This document shows positions 57,916-64,000 of a stretch of 64,000 nt of DNA, in pieces. A program made the translations under genes and the position numbers. This stretch comes from Galaxea fascicularis. Taxonomy: Eukaryota; Cnidaria; Anthozoa; Scleractinia; Euphylliidae. The notes under the pieces are model-generated. The model was not told where the DNA came from and did not search any database. It saw nothing but the letters and a program-made list of their open reading frames with translations. Numbering within the stretch: the stretch's first letter is position 1; every line of letters starts with the position of its first letter. Location: NCBI GenBank assembly GCA_948470475.1, contig OX419335.1, forward strand, positions 12,770,919-12,834,918, given 5' to 3'.

Positions 57916-58924
57916 GTCTCCCTCGCAGCCGTTTTTAGTCTCGTCATGCAACGGTCCTCCCCACAAACAGCTGCTCACATTCGAAAAACATTCCTTTCTA
58001 CCACTTCAACCAATCACCATTAGGGTTACATATATCGGGAACTCTGCGCGCCAAAGTAATCTAACCAATTATATTGTTTGTTTCATCTTGGAGTTCAAAG
58101 TTTCAGGTAAAATGGGGTTGGAAGGCCTACATGACTCCTGTTAGCGCATTTGCCGCTTCTATCTCGATTCTATTGACCGATTTAGCTTCTTGCTTGTTTT
58201 AAGTGGGGCAACACGGTGGTTTAGAGGATAGCATGATGGTGATGGTGATGGTGATTGAAACAGCCATGTGCTTAAATGTCGCATGTAATGTATTTTGATA
58301 CCAAAGGTCATTTCTGGGTTTAAATTCTGCATTTACCGCCTGTTTGTTTTGACCCTGGTTGTTTCTGTTTAGCAACTGTGGTCCTTTGTATGCCATCTGA
58401 AGCATTTTGTCTAGCTTTGGTTTGGCTCGTTTCAGTGCATTCAGTGACAGAACAGCCTCTCTCTCGTTATCAGGTTAGGAATTTTTGAGCCGCATAATAT
58501 GATCATCTTTATCTTGCAGTGTTTGCACATTACCGGGCCCGGTTATTTGGTTTTGTAGCAAGACGTTCTGTTTCTTTTGCGACTATTCGCTATACAACAA
58601 GTGAAGTTGAGCGCTCAAATCCGCTCTAATTACGGCTGTGTCTTTGTCATCGTTTCACTCCGCTCTGTAACTGCGGTTATAGTATTTTCCTCGTTTTGTT
58701 TATGCCAGTGGTTTTGGCTGTGTTTGGGTACGCCATTAAACAGTTAAATGATAGAAACGATGTCGATTACAATCTCCAGTGCTCTGATTGGTCACATAAG
58801 AAACAATGTCAGTGATCTCATTGGTACAAAGACTACAAAGGGAAAGGAATGTTTTTCAAATGTGAGCAGCCGTTTGTGGGGAGGAGCGTTGCGTGACGAT
58901 ACTAAAAACGGCTGTGAGGGAGAC
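57916..58924. mobile_element. 1.0-kb TIR element, 85-bp arms, TA target duplication
   Basis: GTCTCCCTCGCAGCCGTTTT ... CTCACATTCGAAAAACATTCC on the left is inverted at 58843-58924 (over 85% identical). TA lies on both sides (57914-57915, 58925-58926). Inserted into an ATGT microsatellite. No transposase frame is recognised in the 840-bp interior. Confidence 0.9.
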
Positions 58925-59091
58925 TAATGCATGTATGTATCTATCTACCCTGCTAGCCATCAACACCAAAGAGGCTCGCTTGACTGAACTTAAGAGTAAA
59001 ACTTGGTGTGCAAAAAAACTTCCTTTTCTAACATGAAACAAAGCTCTTTAAGGATTATTTGTGATTGAAATATCAAAACACAAGCCTTATA

Positions 59092-59096
<5 letters not shown>

Positions 59097-59136
<40 letters not shown>

Positions 59137-59237
59137 AGGCGAGTAATTTCAAAATCGGACAAGCGCGCAGCGCGAGTCTGATTTGAAATTACAAGCACGA
59201 TTACCCCCTGAATTGTACGACACAAGGTCCAATTACT
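59097..59237. mobile_element. Palindromic MITE, about 60-bp arms
   Basis: AGTAATTGGACCGAGTGGAG ... GTAATTTCAAAATCGGA is inverted on the right side, roughly 80% identical, with a GCGCGCAGCGCG centre. 141 bp. Confidence 0.85.
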
Positions 59238-59394
59238 AATTAATCACATCTATAACAAATTTCGACGTTAAGAAGATTTTGAAACCTCCTTTGGGTGAAA
59301 AAGTCAGTGGTATGTTCCAGCAGTCTTACAAACAGTAGGAAAACATTATGAAGGAAGACATTTAAGTGCACGTAATTGACGCGTGAATGGCGAG

Positions 59395-59458
59395 GGTGTC
59401 CAATTACAGGTATCCAATTACAAAAAGTTGTAATTGGATACCTGTAATTGGACACCCA
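59395..59458. repeat. Perfect 30-bp inverted repeat with 4-base loop
   Basis: GGGTGTCCAATTACAGGTAT plus CCAATTACAA (59395-59424) is exactly complementary to 59429-59458; loop AAAG. Weaker outer pairing (GCGTGAATGGCGAG / CTCGCCAATTACGC) extends it to about 59375-59485, so it is the centre of a palindromic MITE. Confidence 0.97.
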
Positions 59459-60076
59459 CGTGATCGCTCGCCAATTACGCGACAAATAGGCGCGCGTAGA
59501 ACCACTCAGAATTGAGAATTTTGTTATGGATACGATTAGTGATTTAACAACAAAAAATGGTAATAAAGCGTTGTTCATTCTGAGGAATCGCAGGTACTCT
59601 TTTGTGGCCGAGAACTGGGCCTGCTGGGCGATAACTGGGCCCACGAACGAAGCCTCCATTTTCGTTATTACTCGGGTGAAAACAGCGTTGAGCAGTCGAT
59701 AGCTTTACATGTGTAAACTGAATGCTGAAGCTAGTTGTGTGTGAAGTTTCAAGTCCTTGCAGCTATTCCAAGGTAAGAAATACAAGTATACGTTTTTTTG
59801 TGGCCGAGAACTGGGCCCCATACCGTAACGTTTGCTTTTGTGTGGAAACGACGTATACAAACGACGGACAAAAAAAAACTGGAAAGGAGTAAAAACACAT
59901 TCTCTAACCAGTTAAACACCTCTTAAGGTGTAGTAAATAAACACTAACCAAGATTTCTCCCTCGAGACTCCACTCTCCACGGATAAAAACATCATACAAA
60001 ATATGGTCATCACTCATCCCGGCGGCCATGATGGCATATGTTAAGCAGCACCGGGGGGCTGAGGTGAGGAAATTTC

Positions 60077-60133
60077 ATTGGTTTACAAAGATCACGTGGG
60101 ATGCTTGAAGAGATAAAAACCGCCATCTTTGAA
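60077..60133 (+). promoter_or_regulatory. Candidate G2/M-type promoter elements upstream of securin
   Basis: An inverted CCAAT box (ATTGG, 60077-60081), a CACGTG E-box (60093-60098) and a TTTGAA CHR-like motif (60128-60133) sit 98 to 154 bp upstream of the securin ATG. CCAAT plus CHR is a known arrangement in animal late-cell-cycle promoters, including vertebrate securin-type genes. These motifs are short and the assignment is inference. Confidence 0.35.
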
Positions 60134-60230
60134 ATTGAAAATATTCTGCCTGCCTCCTACAGCTGTACCCGCATCTTACTGCATGGAACGACATCTTGGC
60201 ATCATTTAGCTATTAGCAACAATAAAATCA

Positions 60231-60312
60231 ATGGCGACAGAAACAGCCTTCAGGCCTCACGTGGACCAAGAGAATGCCCCAACAGTTAACACAAAAGGGG
60301 GAACTGTTTTAG
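60231..60312 (+). CDS. PTTG1: Securin, exon 1 (start codon and KEN-box position)
   Basis: Securin inhibits and chaperones separase until APC/C-driven degradation at anaphase. The exon starts at the first ATG with context AATCAATGG and reads MATETAFRPHVDQENAPTVN then TKGGTVL, ending at consensus donor GTAAGC in phase 1. The MAT...VDxENx start matches vertebrate securin, where this position carries the KEN degron; here the lysine is glutamine (QEN). Joining to exon 2 at 62651 completes a glycine codon. Confidence 0.85.
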
Positions 60313-60459
60313 GTAAGCTTAATAAAATCTACTGAAAGCTTGCACAAGTTGAAACATAATGTACCACATTCTCGTGGTTTTTGGACAGTCACAGACAATT
60401 TCATCAGTTTGAAGAATGCTGAAACCCACGAAACGTCAACGAAAGAAAGTTTCGCAAAT

Positions 60460-61174
60460 TTCTAACGAAATTCAAACTTAGGCTCAACTGTTTCCAGCAA
60501 TATGTATTATTTAAGCCTAATTGAAGCTTATCTGCAAATCTGCATTTTATCACATAAGTAACATTAGGAAAATCAGGAAATACATATCTCAACATGCTGC
60601 TGAAATCATTGTCCACTCATTAGTTACACGTCCAGACTTGATAACTGTAATGCTTTACTTTGCGGTGTTCCTAAGAATCTCACTGCGAGACTTCAACACA
60701 TCCAGAATTGTGCAGCACGCCTGATAGTTGGATCGAGTAAGCATGATCATATTCATCCTGTCCTTAAGAGCCTCCACTGGTTGCCTGTCGAGAGTAGGAT
60801 CATGTTCAAGACTCTAGTCCTTACCTTTAAAGCATGTGAGAGGATTTCTCCCAAGTATCTTCAAGACCTCATTACTGACTATGTGCCAACCAGAAGTCTC
60901 CGATCTGCTTCAAAGTGTCTACTGAAGGTTCCTAACTACAACTTGGAATTGTATGGAAAAAGGGCCTTTCTGTTGCAGGGCCATTGTTGTGGAATTCCCT
61001 GCCAATGGATATTAGGTCTCAAAAATCTTTAGCCACTTTTAAGGAAAAGCTGAAGACATTTCTTTTTATTAAGAGTTTTTCTTAATTTGTAACATATGTA
61101 CTATCTCATTTACTTTTTATTTTGAATTTTCAGCGCTTTGGGCATTGTTATGGATATAGCACTATATAAGATGA

Positions 61175-61211
<37 letters not shown>

Positions 61212-61215
61212 GTTT
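60460..61215 (+). pseudogene. CR1/L2-like LINE 3' end in the securin intron
   Basis: SAFYHISNIRKIRKYISQHA, NCAARLIVGSSKHDHIHPVL, SLHWLPVESRIMFKTLVLTF, SPKYLQDLITDYVPTRSLRS and NSLPMDIRSQKSLATFKEKL form the C-terminal third of an L2/CR1-type reverse transcriptase, with frameshifts. The 3' end GCGCTTTGGGCATTG, GCACTATATAAG and an (ATT)n tail at 61183-61213 is typical. Same lineage as the remnant at 598-1600 by the NxRRIRKYxS motif. Confidence 0.88.
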
Positions 61216-61224
61216 AACATAATG

Positions 61225-62100
61225 TTCTGGCTGTTGTCATTGCCGTGATTACTTCCATTAGGCGAGTCACAACAAATGACCAAGGGCTAATGGAATTATC
61301 TCTTCTTCACATTTCCAGTACCTTCCTCAATATCCTTGCAGTTCCCAACAATGCAGTCTTTTGCACCACTCCAACACTGAATGTTATCCCTAGCTTTTCA
61401 ATCCACCTATCAAATCCTTTGGTGACAGTTCCAAGGGCCCCTATTACATGTGTACTACAGGTACAACCTCCACCTTTTTAAGTTTCCTGAATCTTCCAAT
61501 CCCCCTCTTCAAATCCTGATACTTTTCTACTTTTTCTTTCTTTTTCCTCCACTCTTACATCAGCTGGTACAGCAGTATCGATGATTAGCCCTTTTCGCTC
61601 TTTCTTGTCAGTTACAATTATGTCTGGTCTTCTATCACGTTGTCACACTGAACATTGATATCCCACAAAACCTTAACTTCTTCATTTTCTACTACTCCAT
61701 CTGGGACATGTTCATACCACTTTTCCGTATGCTCTAACCAATTCTTCTTACAAAAATCCCAATGGACTTTCTTTGCTACATTGTCATGTCGTCTCTTATA
61801 TTCCTTCTGAGCCAATTTCTCACATCCACATACTAGGTGTTGCACACTTTCACCTTTTTTCCCACATAATCTACACAGGGGGCTTTCACTGGTCTTATTG
61901 ATTTGATGCTTTACATAATTTGTCCTGATGGCCTGTTCCTGTGCTGCACATAACAACACTTCTGTCCCAATCTTCAAATCACATTTGGATAACCATTGCC
62001 ACGTTTTATCCTTGTCAACATTCTCTGGCATTTCCCTGACAAACTGTCCATGCATTTTCTTTTCAGTCCAGTTTTGTTTAAGTTCCTGTGTTATTATTAT
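61225..62100 (-). pseudogene. LINE remnant with CCHC knuckle and restriction-like endonuclease segment
   Basis: The minus strand 62095-61618 reads ELKQNWTEKKMHGQFVREMP, then CRLCGKKGESVQHLVCGCEK (C-x2-C...H-x4-C knuckle) and HVPDGVVENEEVKVLWDINV. After a one-base shift near 61625 it continues RRPDIIVTDKKERKGLIIDT, a PD-(x)n-D type restriction-like endonuclease signature. This order is found at the C-terminus of R2/NeSL-type elements without an APE domain. The RT is absent. Flanked by (ATT)n on both sides (61183-61213, 62092-62133). Confidence 0.8.
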
Positions 62101-62157
62101 TATTATTATTGTTGTTGTTATTATTATTATAATTACATGTACATGTAGCAACATTTA

Positions 62158-62548
62158 AGCCCCGGCTAAACGATCAAACATTTTCATCCAACATAATGTT
62201 GAATGAGCATGTTTGACCGTTTAGCTGCCTTGCTCAACCTTGCATTTCAATGGCTTCCAATGTTTGATCTAGATTAAACATTTTCATCCAACATTTGCTT
62301 CACACACAAGAGTTTGACCATTTAGCCACCTCTTCAAACAAAGCAAGCGCGAGTGTGAAAAGGCAGCCAATCAGAAAGCTAATCTGTGGATGTGCATGTC
62401 ATAATTTCAGCGGTAATACGCAGAAAGCGTAATGTGGGCTCACTTTTCTAGATGTTTGATGAAACATTGTTTGCTTGTTTAGCCACCTCAAGTTGTGTGC
62501 AACAAAAACAATGTTGAATGAAAACTGTTTGATCAGTTAGCTGGCGCT
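62158..62548. mobile_element. PIF/Harbinger-type MITE with TTA target duplication
   Basis: AGCCCCGGCTAAACGATCAA and ACATTTTCATCCAACAT on the left are inverted on the right (62510-62548; AGCGCCAGCTAACTGATCAA when complemented). TTA flanks both sides (62155-62157, 62549-62551). 391 bp, inside the securin intron and ending about 100 bp before exon 2. Termini resemble those of the MITE at 56336. Confidence 0.9.
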
Positions 62549-62650
62549 TTAGGGATGGGAAAATGCATGAAGTTCAACTCTACATGGTGTAGCTACTGAT
62601 ATGTTGTCTTGATTTTAACAAGTGTGAAAATTGATTTGTTGTATGCACAG

Positions 62651-63007
62651 GAAGAAGCTTTGGCGCTGTAAAATCTTTTCAGTCCAGCAATATTCCCTCA
62701 GCCACCCCTAGGCGTGCCCTAGGAGATGTTGGGAATACCATACAACCAGTAACAGCAAAGGTTAAAAAGGGACTTTCATTAAAACCTACATGTAGCAAAA
62801 CAAATGGAAAAACGCCCAAAATCTTTCAAGGTCACACTGGAACCCCAGCCATCAAAGGACTACCACTCTTACAACAAATAAGTTCTGCAGGTTTCAAGCA
62901 AAGTAGTAAACAGAATCACACCTCTCATGTAAGAACAACAGGGAAACAAAAAGTGAGGCTTCAAGAACCTTGTCAAAGGGAAGTGATGTATCCATTTACA
63001 GAGAAAG
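62651..63007 (+). CDS. PTTG1: Securin, exon 2 (D-box; C-terminus outside window)
   Basis: This 357-nt exon has acceptor TTGTATGCACAG, no stop in frame, and donor GTATTA in phase 1. It encodes GRSFGAVKSFQSSNIPSATP followed by RRALGDVGN, a perfect R-x-x-L-x(4)-N destruction box placed as in vertebrate securin ([23 protein letters not shown]). A basic, Lys/Ser/Thr-rich disordered stretch follows. The exon ends at MYPFTEK, aligning with the YPEIEKFFPF region that precedes the separase-binding segment. The next exon is not visible before the 200-N gap or the window end. Family-typical low complexity makes identification rest on the D-box context and ends. Confidence 0.87.
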
Positions 63008-63202
63008 GTATTATATAGCAATACTACAATGATGTAAAATGTGAATTTACAGCTGGAGAAAAACTTAGTTGCCAACTATTAAAAATAAATTAATATTTTT
63101 ACAGCCCATCACTGTTTGTTTGTGAGGAATTCACATGTGAAATTTGACTAAATCTGAACCAATTGTAGTGATTGTTTTCTTTTTTTGCTCTGTTTAAAGG
63201 CA

Positions 63203-64000
63203 TGTACTAAAACCCGAAACACCGAAACGAAACCACCGGAACGAAACCACCGGAACAACCGAAACGAAACGAAATTACCGGAAATACAGTTAAAAGGAGT
63301 TACATATCGTCCCCAGGTTCTTTTTGCCGCCATAATTTTAACTTATTCAGAAAGTCATGAGAAAGTTGTTCTGATTAACCCTTTTCCGATGTTAAATAAT
63401 TTTACTTAGGTTACTAAATTGGAAAAAAGAAAACGTTTTCAGTCTGAGTACCATTACGTAAAAACCAATCTTTGCAAAGCTATCCAAATACGTATCCAGA
63501 ATGAATACAAACATGNNNNNNNNNNNNNNNNNNNNNNNNNNNNNNNNNNNNNNNNNNNNNNNNNNNNNNNNNNNNNNNNNNNNNNNNNNNNNNNNNNNNN
63601 NNNNNNNNNNNNNNNNNNNNNNNNNNNNNNNNNNNNNNNNNNNNNNNNNNNNNNNNNNNNNNNNNNNNNNNNNNNNNNNNNNNNNNNNNNNNNNNNNNNN
63701 NNNNNNNNNNNNNNNAAACATGCTTAATAAACTCACCTTAGTACTCAGGCGAGCGCTGTGGACCTAGATTATCCATCTCAGTTGATCTGCCATTATTTGT
63801 AGACGAAACATATGTTTCAGTAATCGAAACAGTCTGTTTTATCACTTTCGGTACTTTCCGTGTTCTTGTCGTCTTGTTTTTGCGGATGGTTTGGTTGTTT
63901 CGGTGGTTTCGCTTCGGTTGTTCCAGCTGTTTCGGTGGTTCCGGTGGTTCCGGTTGTTTCGTTCCGGCGGTTTCATTTCGGTGTTTCGGGTTTTAGTACA
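63203..64000. mobile_element. TIR element with GAAACCACCG-type repeated termini; window ends at its edge
   Basis: TGTACTAAAACCCGAAACAC then CGAAACGAAACCACCGGAAC at 63203 is inverted at the window end (63930-64000, last bases TTTTAGTACA). Within each terminus a 9-10-base unit (GAAACCACCG and variants) is repeated several times, more often on the right. The centre is interrupted by an assembly gap, so coding content is unknown. A target duplication cannot be tested. Confidence 0.8.
63516..63715. other. Assembly gap, 200 N
   Basis: Exactly 200 Ns, a conventional size for a gap of unknown length. The open stretches running through it are meaningless. Confidence 0.99.

Larger units (their letters stand above)
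57118..59825. mobile_element. Candidate 2.7-kb TIR element (CAGTATGAGGCCC) with TA target duplication, containing nested elements
   Basis: CAGTATGAGGCCCAGTTCTC plus GGCC at the left is inverted at 59802-59825 with two mismatches, and TA lies outside both (57116-57117, 59826-59827). A second inverted copy of GGCCGAGAACTGGGCC lies at 59607. CAGT termini with TA duplication suit Tc1/mariner-like elements. The interior holds the 1-kb element at 57916 and two palindromes; no transposase is recognised. Confidence 0.6.

Noticed and set aside
59240..59659. 139-codon minus-strand open stretch as a gene
   Set aside because: It runs through a perfect palindromic MITE centre and TIR sequence; no domain, so a chance frame.
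63392..63767. Open stretches across the N gap
   Set aside because: They consist largely of undetermined residues from 200 Ns.

Overview
This is eukaryotic, invertebrate DNA. It is AT-rich, has few and widely spaced host exons with GT-AG introns, and is saturated with transposable elements. The mix of elements (Penelope-like elements with a GIY-YIG end, DIRS, Polinton-type remnants, PIF/Harbinger, CR1/L2/L1-like LINEs, many palindromic MITEs) resembles a cnidarian, most likely a stony coral. That assignment is inference from family content; no marker gene proves it.

Two host genes can be recognised. (1) An NBAS orthologue lies on the minus strand. Fourteen short exons between 45492 and 3447 encode most of the N-terminal beta-propeller (Nbas_N) region. 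The splice phases fit wherever two consecutive exons were both found. The gene runs off the left edge and its extreme N-terminus was not located. Two internal linker exons are also missing, one between 21980 and 11921 and one between 11793 and 6109. (2) A securin (PTTG-like) gene lies on the plus strand, with exon 1 at 60231-60312 and exon 2 at 62651-63007. It has a perfect D-box and a degenerate KEN box. The separase-binding C-terminus lies beyond the window. The two genes are head to head, about 15 kb apart.

Almost everything else is mobile DNA, much of it in NBAS introns. From left to right: a decayed CR1/L2-like reverse transcriptase and a Penelope tail (0.6-2 kb); a 3.6-kb AT-rich element with terminal inverted repeats, a 5-bp target duplication and Polinton/BRO-type genes (6.36-9.94 kb); MITEs and a tandem array (11-14.8 kb); a Penelope 3' end; an APE-RT LINE with a single stop codon (16.7-19.7 kb); a TTGGGA-rich inverted-repeat element (25.6-26.9 kb); and a candidate PIF/Harbinger transposon of about 10.4 kb (29.4-39.8 kb). 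The Harbinger candidate carries a three-exon transposase and a partner Myb/SANT-like gene, and has an L1-like LINE, several MITEs and a paralogous repeat inserted inside it. Further right come palindromic MITEs, a 1-kb TIR element, a minisatellite (46.6-47.1 kb), a broken DIRS retrotransposon split by a tRNA-derived SINE (48.9-52.2 kb), a LINE remnant (52.6-54.3 kb), and nested TIR elements (57.1-59.8 kb). The securin intron holds two LINE remnants and a Harbinger-type MITE. The window ends at the terminus of another TIR element, which contains a 200-N assembly gap.

I found no prokaryotic-type system, CRISPR array or rRNA. The most useful results are the two reconstructed host genes, the nested Harbinger locus whose transposase has lost catalytic residues, the Polinton-derived element with a BRO-nuclease gene, and the dense set of long perfect or near-perfect palindromes.
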